Made by a program: the position numbers and the translations under genes. DNA of 64,000 bases from Pyrus communis (Eukaryota > Streptophyta > Magnoliopsida > Rosales > Rosaceae). How positions within the stretch are numbered: position 1 is the stretch's first letter; each line of letters starts with the position of its first letter. The notes beneath the pieces are model-generated. The model was not told where the DNA came from and did no database searches. It was given only the letters and a program-made list of their open reading frames with translations. The stretch spans positions 7,161,751 to 7,225,750 of the forward strand of contig NC_084810.1 of NCBI RefSeq assembly GCF_963583255.1, given 5' to 3'. Of the stretch, positions 38,001 through 47,560 are shown piece by piece.

Positions 38001-38582
38001 TGCGATTATCTTCTCAAAAGCTATGCTGATAGGCTATTTCAAGCTTATGGCTTGGTTTGGAAATCTAAAGTTCCTAATAAAGTGAAAGTCTTTACTTGGT
38101 TAATAGCTTATGGGAAAATTAACACTTGTGAGTTGTGACATGCTCCAAAAATGGCGACCGAGCTCATGTCTACAACTTGATTGGGGTGCATTTTGTGCAA
38201 GAAAAGTTCAGAGTCTGTTGACCATCTGTTTCTTCACTGTCCGGTGGCTTTAAATCTCTGATTGAAGTTGTTTAAGGAGTTTGGTATCAATTGGGTTTTA
38301 CCCAGGTATTGTTATTCTCTTATGGTAGAGGAACATAAATTATCAGGAAAATGGAAGAAAATCAAGGTCTTATGGGGATATATAGTTTCATCTATTTTTT
38401 GGGTCATTTGGATGGAAAGAAACAAGAAGATTTTCTAGGACAACGAAGGCAGTATAACGGAGGATATGTGGGATAATGTTTGGTTATGGACATCTATGTG
38501 GGCTTCGATTACTACAGAATTTAGAGATTTATCTTTTTTTTTCTTCAGAAATCTGCGTAACTGGAATGTGGCTATTAGTTAG
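35018..38582 (+). pseudogene. LINE ORF2 remnant (endonuclease, reverse transcriptase, zf-RVT)
   Basis: The frame opens at MKIFSWNVRW (35018), the start of an AP-type endonuclease. RT blocks follow: KSPSPNGFTVELFQQHW (36325), FKINFEKAYDHIDWDFL (36708) and the catalytic LQFADDTFF (36957). A zf-RVT region (VWKSKVPNKVKVFTWL near 38060, ESVDHLFLHCPVALNL near 38215) closes it. Multiple stops and frameshifts make it non-functional. Confidence 0.8.
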
Positions 38583-38720
38583 TTTTGTGTTGTTTTTAGA
38601 GTTTCTTAATGTTTGGGTGATTGTGCTTTTATCTTGTTTTGTTTGTGCCTTTGTGGACTTCTTGCCTGCTTTTGTATTTTTATTGTTTCTTTGCAATAAA
38701 AATTAAAAAGTGTCACAAAA

Positions 38721-38782
38721 TTCAACTTTAAGTACGAAAGTTTAAATTTCTCAATATTGGGGCAGTAAAGTGAGAATAACCC
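38721..38782. repeat. End of the Mutator-like terminal repeat interrupted by the LINE
   Basis: Continues the terminal repeat at 30700-30863. It ends in AGTAAAGTGAGAATAACCC, comparable with ATAAACTGAGATTAACCC at the Pack-MULE end. The partner terminal repeat of this element was not found. Confidence 0.5.
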
Positions 38783-39034
38783 AAAAAAATGATAAAAATC
38801 CCTCTCTATGTTTGGCTTAAAACTGCAATTAAAGCCACTTAGTATGATTTAGAGAACTTCTAGTGTAGGAAGGCCCCCTAGGGCAACTGCCTATTGAATC
38901 CCCTCTAGTGAATAGTAACTACCTTTAATTAACAGTAATCACCTTTTGCATCTCCATCCCTAACTGAATAGCCATGGCAATAGGCAATAAAATATTAGTA
39001 TTTTTTTATTTTATAAAATAATACAAAATAATTT

Positions 39035-39300
39035 TATTTGTAATTTTGGATAAGATTTTTAATCGTTCTCGTTGCGCCACATGCCATTATCCGAAAAGAC
39101 AATTTTTGGTGATAGATTTCGATAAGATTTTTAGTCAATGCCGTCGTGCCACGTGTCGTTACCTTTTCGGAATCGTTGATGATAGATTTCCGATAAGATT
39201 TTTAACCAATCACGTCGCACTACATGTCACAATCTGTTTACAATCTTTGAGGATAGATTTCGATAAGATTTTTAATAAATGACGGCGTGCCACATGACAT
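39035..39300. repeat. Subterminal tandem repeats of the Harbinger element
   Basis: Four degenerate units of about 65-75 bp, each with GATAAGATTTTTAA and CGTGCCACATG. Subterminal arrays of this sort often bind the transposase or Myb-like protein (inference). Confidence 0.6.
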
Positions 39301-39415
39301 TATCTACAACCTAATCCTTTCTTTTTCCTCCATATAACCCACCATCCATCTTAAGAAATCACACACCAAAATCAAAATCTCTATCCTTATTCATAATTTC
39401 TGCTTTCTTTTTACA

Positions 39416-40802
39416 ATGTCTTCTTCAAGGATGTTGTGGGAAATCGATGAGCAAGAGAAAGATTTGTTTAAGTAAGGGGAAGAAATGTTCAATCTCTAGG
39501 GGGCGAAAATGAGATGGAAGAGGATGAAGATGATAAGCGTAAGAGGAGAGATGACGAAGCAAGAAGCCAAAAAGCCTCACATTCCCCGAGTCATCCAAGT
39601 TGTGGCTGAGATCTCCAGGCCCAACCGTTCCGCAAACATTGATAGAAGCAGGCAATGATGAGGTAAGGATCTCTTAGACGATTATTTTGTCTGTAACAGT
39701 GTATTCCCTGATACGTACTTTAAATGTCATTTTAGAATGGAACGACATTTGTTCAACAAAATCATGATTGCTGTTTGCAACCATGATTCTTACCTTGTGC
39801 AAAAGAATGATGATTTTGGTGTTATAGGTCTCTTTCCTGAGCAAAAAATTACTGCTGCCTTACAAATGCTTGCATATAGAGCATTTACAAACCAAGTGGA
39901 AGAGATAGCGAGGATGGGGAAATTAACCATTCTGGAGTCCCTGATGAGGTTTTGCTCCTTAGTCGAATCTATCTACACCATAGAGTACCTTTGGAGACCT
40001 ACAACAATGGACTTGCAAAGGCTTCTGAAGAAGAGTGAGATGCGAGATTTTCTTGGCATGATTGGAAGCATCGACTGTATGCACTGGACCTGGAAAAATT
40101 GTCCAAGTGCATGACAAGGAGCTTATGGGGACAGAAAAGGAGCAAAAACTATCATTTTGGAGGCGGTGACATCATTTGATACATGGATTTGGCATGCTTT
40201 TTTTTGGTGTTGTGGGAGCTCAAAATGACCTCAATGTTCTTGCCTAATCCCCAGTGTTCAATGATGTCTTGCAAGGAAAAGCACCAAGAGTCACGTATTG
40301 GGTCAACGGACATAAGTACCATGGACCAAACTACCTAGCAGACGACATTTACCCAAGGTGGACATCGTTTGTCAAAACAGTGCCACATTCGTGAAGTGAA
40401 AAGGAAAAGCAATTCGCAAGCTGTCAAGAGGGGTGTAGAATGGATGTGGAGCGTTGTTTTGGTATCCTCCAAGCTCATTGGGCAATTATCATGGGTGCTA
40501 CTAGATTGTTTGATTTGGAGTCACTTTGATCCATCATGATGACGTGTATCATTCTTCACAACATGATTATGGAAGATGAGTATGATTATGATGTTGTTGA
40601 TGAATATGAGCCAGACACGATGAATAATTCCAAAACACAAATATATTGTGCTCATGACGCCACCGAATAACCCGTGCAACACGAGTCATTAGAAAGGGAT
40701 AGACATTACAATGAAAGGCTCATTCAACGATATACTTCAGTTCAATCCTCATATATTCACAAAACCCGGCAAATTGACTTGATAGAACACCAATGGAATT
40801 GA
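39416..40802 (+). pseudogene. Harbinger (HARBI1-like, DDE_Tnp_4) transposase, broken
   Basis: The frame from MSSSRMLWEIDEQ (39416) meets an early stop. The conserved core follows: LFNKIMIAVCNHDSYLVQ, TILESLMRFC, the first catalytic Asp in GMIGSIDCMHW (40060), the second in QNDLNVL(A)...SPVFNDV (40215-40270) and the Glu in MDVERCFGIL (40440). It ends HQWN-stop at 40802. Internal stops (after NCPSA, within VLA-SP, after VPHS) and a T-run frameshift near 40200 inactivate it. Confidence 0.78.
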
Positions 40803-41391
40803 AACATGCTCAAGAAACTTAAGTTCATTTAGTGTTTTTTTTTTTTTTTTTTTTAATTTTTAATTTTTTATTTGGTGTCTTTATGTAATTTTATTTGGTG
40901 TGATTTTTAAGTTCATTTGGTGGGTTTTTTCATTTTTTATTTTATTTCGTGTGTTTGTAATTTTATTTGGTATGTTTATGTAATTTTATTTGGTGTGTTT
41001 ATGTCCTTTGAATAAAGATTCTCTTAGATTAAATAAAGTACCAAATTAAATAAATATACTCTTAGTTTGAATAAAGAACTAAATTCAATAAATTGGAAAT
41101 TACATAAGGTACTCTATTCAATAAATAAGAAATTACAACCCAAAGTGATTGGAAAATTATGGGCTCCGATTAAAAACAAATTCCCTAGTCCCTCGTGAAT
41201 GGAAAATCATCACCTAATCAATTTGTGGTGCTAGGACCATCTCCTCTTGCTCTCGCTTCTCTTGCACGCCTCCTTCACACCACGTCCGCTTTCTCTGAAT
41301 TCCAAAAATATTTAGAATTCGGAGACATCGCCTCTACAGGCTCCTTCATAATGTCACGATCTTGTTGAGCCATTCTTTCGTCTTTAAGCTC

Positions 41392-42211
41392 TTATCTTTC
41401 TTGCCTAAGTAGCTCTCTTTCTTTGTCATTAGCTTGAAATAATCTCTCAGCAGCTGCAACTTTTGCCTCATCTCTAGCCTTATCAGCCTCAAATTTAGCC
41501 ATTTCCCGCGCCAAAGTCAATTCACCTTGGCGAGCAAGTTCTTCCATATATTTTGCATAATCATTCTTCGAAGCACTTCCTTTTCTCTTTGAAGCCTTCT
41601 TACCTTGAGGCCTAATTGGATCTTGTTCAGGGGTCGCTTCCGGCACTTGTTCTGTGTCGCTCCATGAACGTGCAAGCCATGATCGGGCGTAGAGTGTAAA
41701 GGGGTGTTGTTCATGACAACTTCTAGACCGACAAGCACAACTCTGAATTTAGGACAATCTTTGACAATATTCCAACATTCCCACGGGGTGAATGATTTAT
41801 TTTTGTTTTTGGCATTATACCAAGCTTGTGCTTGAAGTGTCTACACAATGCAGGAGAAGAAATAATTATAATCAAAGTAGCTAATGTAAATTTGGGTATA
41901 GTACAAACAAATAAATAATATATAGTTACATGATCCACGAAATTTTCCCCACTTCGAATATTACTACTAGCTTGTGCCAAGGCATTTCTCCAATGAGTAA
42001 ACAATTGGCTGAGTATTCTCCAACGACTGGAGAGTGATTGTTCCGTTCTTTTCCTACTAATTTTCTCAAGAAAAAGGGTATGAATATTGCTCCACATTTC
42101 TCGCAATTGCATCTCATTACCCGTAATTGGATCATGAGTAACTTCAACCCAGCTAGAATACAACGTAACATCTTCAATAAGCGTCCAATTCGTACCTGCA
42201 TCATTAGCCAT
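41392..42211 (-). pseudogene. Harbinger accessory Myb/trihelix-like protein, one intron and one frameshift
   Basis: In PIF/Harbinger elements a Myb-like partner binds DNA and brings the transposase into the nucleus. Exon 1 (42211-41930) starts MANDAGTNWTLIEDVTLYSSW with SANT-like tryptophans (W9, W21, W39) and SLSSRWRILSQ. A GT-AG intron (41929-41841) joins FVDH to TLQAQAWYNAKN and FTPWECWNIVKDCPKF in exon 2 (41840 down). A frameshift near 41650 is needed to reach the charged C-terminal helix (KNDYAKYMEELARQGEL ... DKERELLRQER). The start was chosen at the Met just before the conserved NWT block rather than the longer open frame. Confidence 0.65.
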
Positions 42212-42841
42212 TTTGTTGGAAACAAAAGTACATAGAAACTTTGAGAGAAAGATTGGAATGTGGTTGAAAGTACTTGAGAAAATATAAAATTGTAGTGTAA
42301 GGTAGAAGATAATAAGAATGTATTTATAGAAAAGTAAAATCAATTTTTTTTTTAATTTAAAAAAAAATTTCGGATTTTTTATTAACTTAATTAATTTTTG
42401 CTGTTGGATTAAAAAAAATTTGAAATCCAACCCTCCAAATTGTGCCACGTGGCACAATGATAACATATGTGATTTTTTTTCCTTTTTTTCTTTTAATTTT
42501 TAAAGGCGAATAGCGTGGACCGTTGATCTGAAATTCAACGGCTGATATTGTGCCACGTCATCTAGCCGTTGGGGGAGGTTTGAAGATTTTTTTGATCGTT
42601 GGAAATTCAACGGTCCAAAAAAAAAATCCGTTGAAATCCAAAGGCCGAGAAGGTGCCACGAGCCCCCATAAACGGTAACATTTCAAAAATCAAACTGTGG
42701 GCCCCATCAACTGAAAAGTTGTCGGTGACGCGCCCCTACGCACACGTGTTATGCACGTGCCTGACAATCAAAAGCAAAGAAGGGAGGCAATTGGATTTAA
42801 AAGGTCCCTGGTCCACCGGGCATTTGCTGCCACTGAACTTG

Positions 42842-42965
42842 CTCTTAGTGGTAATTCTTTTTACTTGCAAGTGAGAGGTCTTAAATTCGAATCTCATGGA
42901 TGATAAGTTCACAACTAATTTACTTGCACTCCCTTTAATATAAATATATCGGTTGTATTAAAAAA
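42842..42965 (+). mobile_element. tRNA-derived SINE copy beside the Harbinger end
   Basis: CTCTTAGTGGTAATTC resembles box A, and AAATTCGAATCTCATGG is a box B; the tail is TTTAATATAAATATATCGG. The copy starts at the transposon end, so the Harbinger insertion may have removed its first bases. Confidence 0.55.
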
Positions 42966-43171
42966 ATCTGCCATTAAAGAATTATACTACTTTGGCATAA
43001 TTTGTATCGACAGTCATTGACCCCATCATATATATAAAACAAAATGCTAAGTGCCTACAAATAATCAATTCGTTTTGACGATGTCAACGTATCTATGATA
43101 ATCTGCGCCAATACTAAATTAGACTAATTAAGCTTACAATTGCCGGAACTTGTACACAATGCTCGTAACAT

Positions 43172-43190
43172 TTAGTTCTATAAATTGAGA
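43172..43190 (+). promoter_or_regulatory. Probable TATA box of the phytocyanin gene
   Basis: CTATAAATTGAG lies about 90 bp upstream of the ATG at 43270, in a position usual for plant genes. Confidence 0.4.
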
Positions 43191-43269
43191 CACTTCAGGA
43201 CCCCCAATATTGTATCGATCTCTTTCTTTACAAGAAGAACACAATTATTTAAGAGAGGGGAGTTGAAAA

Positions 43270-44210
43270 ATGAGTATAAGCATGGATGTGAATGTGATGT
43301 TTCTAATCGTCATCGCAGTGGCAGCAACAGAAGCGACGTTACGTAGCGCAGAAGCTGCAGAATATGTAGTAGGAGACGAGTTAGGCTGGACTATCCCTCC
43401 GGATGGCGCTGCCACTTATGCTGCATGGGCTTCTAACCATAGCTTGTTTGTTGGTGACATTCTTGGTAATCAACTACTGTGAAATTTTTCTTACTTTACG
43501 TTCTGTCTTTTCATTGTAGTTCGAAAATTTGTATTGGAATTTCATGGATTATATGCAAAAGAAAATATTCTCGACAGTAGTGTAGAAATGTCACTATGTG
43601 TAGACATGCATGTAGCTATATTGCCTTGAGCAGTGACCTCTTATGCACTCAAATTTGGAATCTCCTTCTCATAGTTTAGATAAGAATATCGTTTCTCTCA
43701 GCATAAAAGAAAAAATTGTAGAAAAGCCACTCCCCTTTTTTCTCTTCTGCATCCTAATTTTCATCCTGTAACTTTCATTAGCATTTGTATTTATAGGATG
43801 AATTCGCATTGAATGCAAAGACAATCCAATGGCTTGATTTTGATCTATACTCTATGGTAGGTGCTGATTTCTACATGGTTGTGTTGGCTTTGCAGTGTTT
43901 AAGTTTGCAGCAGGAGAACAAGACTTGGCATTCGTAACCAAGGAAGATTTGGGCACTTGTAACACCGCAGATCCCTTGCATGTATTTGAGAATGCAACCA
44001 CAATAAAATTTCTTGGAACCGACACATATTATGTAACGTCAACTTTTGCCGGGCACTGCAGTTTGGCAAAAGATGACTTTTGACATCGCTCCCTCTTCAA
44101 CCACCAGTACCATTTCACTAGCCAGTCCAAGTCCAAGTCCAAGTGCGGATAAAAAGCCCCTCCAGCAGTCTCTCAACTTTGTGTCTCAGATCTCCGGGCT
44201 GGTTTTCTAG
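43270..44210 (+). pseudogene. Phytocyanin (blue copper / early nodulin-like) gene with a frameshift
   Basis: Phytocyanins are secreted, often GPI-anchored cupredoxin-fold proteins of the plant cell surface. Exon 1 (43270-43465) encodes a signal peptide and YVVGDELGWTIP...YAAWASNHSLFVGDIL; a GT-AG intron joins it at phase 1 to exon 2 (43896 on), VFKFAAGEQDLAFVTKEDLGTCNTADP...STFAGHCSL. Of the four cupredoxin ligands, the first His is replaced by Gln (GEQDLAF where the family has HDV). Cys (GTCN) and the second His (GHC) are present. After HCSL the frame reads AKDDF-stop at 44083. Read in the other frame, the sequence continues QKMTFDIAPSSTTS, a Ser/Pro-rich stretch and a stop at 44210, so a 2-base loss is the simplest explanation and it removes the fourth ligand region. 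Expression is untested. Confidence 0.72.
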
Positions 44211-45384
44211 TTTGTTTCTCCTTGTGCCTCGTCATACGATCCTAGCACATGTCTATTAACTACATTGAGAAAGATTCAAAGAGCAATAAGGAATGGAGAA
44301 AAACAAGGAACTTGAGAGAGAAACAACGGAGAGAAAGAGAGAAAGAGAGAAAGAGTAAACTGCATGAATTGTATTTCAAACTTAATGAATTGGATCCTCA
44401 CAATTACAGAGCTTTTACACACATATATCTAGCTTAAAACTTCCTTCTTACACTTCTAAGAGACTAACCTTTTTTAACAACCTAACAACTTTAGTATGAC
44501 ATGACATCCTCACTAACTAACCAATGTTGAGCTGCCATTTATTGATACTTTACAATGCCATGCCAATATCTTTTACGAGGATCCGTTTATTGACAAAAAA
44601 ATAAATACCATGTACGTAGTGTGTGACTGTGAACTAGAAATCAAAATTAATGCACGTTTTAATACTTGGATCGTACACCTTTTATTTATCAAATGAATTT
44701 TTGTTTCAAATTGAACTGATCTAATCAACTAGATCTGTTGATTTCATCTTCGATAATTAAAGTCAGTTATTAGCTCTTGGTATAAGAATTTATAAATTAC
44801 TATTTCATGATCGTGCAATAAAGATAGATCTTGTCGTGAAGCTGTTACACATGCATGCAAGATGCAACCAAAAGAATGCTACAATTATTCTTGGGAGAAA
44901 TAAGAAAAACACGAAAACGGAATTCAAGTGGTTTGAGTCATTGATTCATGTGAAGTAGATTGTTACCCGGAAAGTATAGAAGCAGAAAACCGATGGATCG
45001 ATAGGGATGAAAGGCTAAATACCGGAAGTAAACTTAAAGAGAGCAGGAAATGATGGATGAAGCACTGACCAAATTTACCAAGCCTGATCTTTTGGAGACT
45101 CGATAGAACTTGGGAAGATCCATACCCATTCAATTGACGGCTCTTGGATAACACCTGTGGCAAGAGGATTATGATTATATGCGTATGTGCTCATGCCCAC
45201 ATCAATGTCGTCTTAAGGGCTGTTTGCGATTATTGTGCTAATTTAAAAATAATCAATTGTAAGTTAAAACAGCTGAATCTTTGATAAATTATATTTTAAA
45301 AGTGTCGTGAGTATGAAAACAAGTGTAAAACCGTTAGGTACATTCTAAGATTAGTAATATTATTGTACATAATGACAAAAATAG
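44211..45384. other. Non-genic stretch
   Basis: No supported gene or structured repeat. A charged open frame at 44249-44437 (Lys/Arg/Glu-rich) is compositional. Confidence 0.4.
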
Positions 45385-45870
45385 ACATGGTAGTGGGGGG
45401 TGACTATGATAGTTGTGGCTGCGGCAGTGGTTGCATTTGTGGCGGTAGTGGTAGAGGCGTTTTGGCGGTGGCGGTTGAAACGTTGATAGTGGTGATGTCG
45501 ACAGTGGTATAAGGTTGGTGGTTGCAGTTGTAGATGGTACATATGGTAGACGTGATGGAGGCGGTGGGGGCAACTTTTGTGATGGCAGCAGCAATGGTAG
45601 GAGTTTAGTGGGTGCCAATAGTGGTGGTAGGGGTGTCGACATTGGCAGTAGCGGTAGCGTTTGTGGTTGTGATGGCGATGGTTGGCGACAACGATGGTAG
45701 TGGCAATGACAGTAGTGGAGATTGTTATGGTGGCAGTGGTCACGGTTGTGGTTGTGGCGGTGGTGGTTGCTGTGATAGTTGTGGTGGTGACGACTATGGT
45801 GGCAGCCGATGATGCCAACAATGGTGGTGTAAGGTTAGTGGTTGTAGTAGTAGATAGTGGTAAGTAGTTA
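45385..45870. repeat. GGT/GTG-rich low-complexity tract
   Basis: About 480 bp of degenerate GGT, GGC and GAT triplets on the plus strand, open in several frames on both strands as Gly/Val- or Thr/His/Pro-rich peptides. This is simple-sequence DNA rather than a gene. Confidence 0.7.
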
Positions 45871-46029
45871 CGGTCACTCTGCTCTCAAATGGATAAAATG
45901 CGTGTTAAAGAATAAATAATGTCATCTTAAAAAACTAATGAAGGTATTACATGATTAAAATTATTCATTAATGGATTAATGGCTCAACTCCACTTTTTAT
46001 AAAGCAACTTTTAAAAGCAACATGATGTC

Positions 46030-46345
46030 TAGAGACCACTGTTCTTGTTCTTGTTCTTGTTTTTGTTCTCCTTCTTCTCACTTAGCTCTTTGAACACCGG
46101 ATTCTTGGACGTCGTAAACACTTCGTCTCCATAATAAGGGTACATATATAACCAGAGTTCTTGGTATGGGATTTTGGCGACCATGTTGGACGGATAAAAA
46201 GCGGCCAATGAAAAGAGGTTTGGAGATGACTCGGAGCCAACGCTTGGAAACACACTGGCATTGAACAATCAATTTTTTGCAAGGAACTCGACAGAGGATT
46301 TCAACGAAATTAGGTCACCGTGTAAATGGTCAGGAAGATTGTCAA
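46030..46345 (-). pseudogene. F-box protein fragment
   Basis: On the minus strand NLPDHLHGDLISLKS leads, after a frameshift, to VQCQCVSKRWLRVISKPLFI and GRFLSV, which fits the LPDHL...CVSKRW pattern of plant F-box domains. Nothing resembling the rest of an F-box/kelch or LRR protein follows. A TTCTTG hexamer repeat (about 46041-46080) borders its 3' side. Confidence 0.45.
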
Positions 46346-46488
46346 TGAAATTAGGTCCGGGTTGGCCTCTTGGAAGCTGATCTCCTAAACCCTATCCGGT
46401 ACAGAGGGATGGAAGAGAGTTTGGTTTATGTGTCTTGTGGGAAAACTACGCCTACATATTTTTAAGAAGAAAGCTACATACTCAGTAT

Positions 46489-46612
46489 TATGGTCTGATA
46501 GTATTCCTTTTCGCTTAAAAGTGAGAGGTTTTAAATTCAAATCTTGTGAATGCGAATTTGATACTAAATTATTGTTCATTGTGTAATTTAGCCGAACTTT
46601 CTCATATAAAAA
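46489..46612 (+). mobile_element. tRNA-derived SINE copy
   Basis: TGGTCTGATAGTATTCC (box-A side), AAATTCAAATCTTGTG (box B with changes) and the body GAATTTGATACTAAATTA...TTTAGCCGAACTTTCTC match the copy at 11775. It ends in an ATATAAAAAG tail. Confidence 0.55.
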
Positions 46613-47560
46613 GAAGAAAGGAAACAGTAAGAGGAAATCGACTAGGAGATAACATTCCGATTTATCAGAGGAAATTGAACACCTAAACTAAAACCGGAAA
46701 GTAAATAATATTGTAAAAAATGGATCACAAAAACTAGATCAATAAATATCTTTTCTCACCCCAGCATCAACGTTCAGCAGAAACCTACTGAAACAATGGG
46801 CATTCGGGAAACATCTGCCGAACCCATCAAAATCGAATGTTTTCACTCTATCTCAACTCCAAACCTTACATTATCGATCCAAAAAGTACATTTGTACCCA
46901 ACCCTGTCTCTAAACCAATGAATATGAATTTAAATCCAAGTTTTGTGATGTACTATCTCAAAACTAAACTACCAATCGCTTGAGGAAATCAATGAAATCA
47001 AGGGCAGGAGGGATGAATTAGAGCAACTTACATGTTCGGTAGCTTTGTCCCTAAATTATTGACCCAAAATTCTCGACCTTGTTGATATGTTCCACTTTAG
47101 GGATGTAAAATCACTACCAGCACCAGGTCAGAGTTCTCTTACTTTTGGTTTGTCTTGCTGCTACATATATTAATCCTTGGCATTACTTCTTTGATTATCT
47201 TTGCTTGGTTCATAGAGTAAGGGCTTTCATGTCTTTCATTACATGGTTTTGGAATTTCGGTCGGTAATTTGGTAGGAGTCCTTTTTAGCAAACATAATGC
47301 AGCGGTGAAAACATTTTGTTTTCGGTATGAGGGGACCAGTCATCTGTATTTTTTGCTACACTGCTGCTATCAACATTCGTTGAAAGACGAATTTTTGGAT
47401 TTGGATACGATCAGATTCTATTATTGTAGACCGGATTGACCATGTTAAGAGATCACGAGACAATTGATACAACACTAAACGCTTATTTATCACTACAAAA
47501 AAGACATACATTGACAATGGGCACCCAAATAAATGCAAGTACTAAGTACTGTAGTTTTTT
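46613..47560. other. Intergenic stretch downstream of the ankyrin gene
   Basis: No gene supported. It includes the 3' flank of the minus-strand ankyrin/PGG gene. Confidence 0.4.

Larger units (their letters stand above)
30864..38707 (+). mobile_element. L1-type LINE with 13-bp target duplication, split by a solo LTR
   Basis: AAGTGTCACAAAA occurs on both sides (30851-30863 and 38708-38720), a target duplication of LINE type. Between them are a DUF4283/zinc-knuckle-type ORF1 remnant and an ORF2 remnant with endonuclease, reverse transcriptase and zf-RVT regions, ending in an AATAAAAATTAAAAA tail. A 2135-bp solo LTR interrupts it at 32567-34701. Without the LTR the LINE is about 5.7 kb, close to full length. 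Confidence 0.8.
38852..42844. mobile_element. PIF/Harbinger DNA transposon with TTA target duplication
   Basis: The left end GAGAACTTCTAGTGTAGGA and the inverse of the right end, GAGCAAGTTCAGTGGCAGCA, form short imperfect terminal repeats. TTA stands directly outside both (38849-38851 and 42845-42847), the PIF/Harbinger signature. Inside are a broken transposase on the plus strand and a Myb/trihelix-like ORF on the minus strand, converging. The subterminal regions carry short direct repeats at both ends. Confidence 0.78.

Noticed and set aside
45360..45821. 153-codon open frame on the minus strand (Thr/His-rich)
   Set aside because: Translation of a simple GGT-rich tract, which is open in several frames at once.
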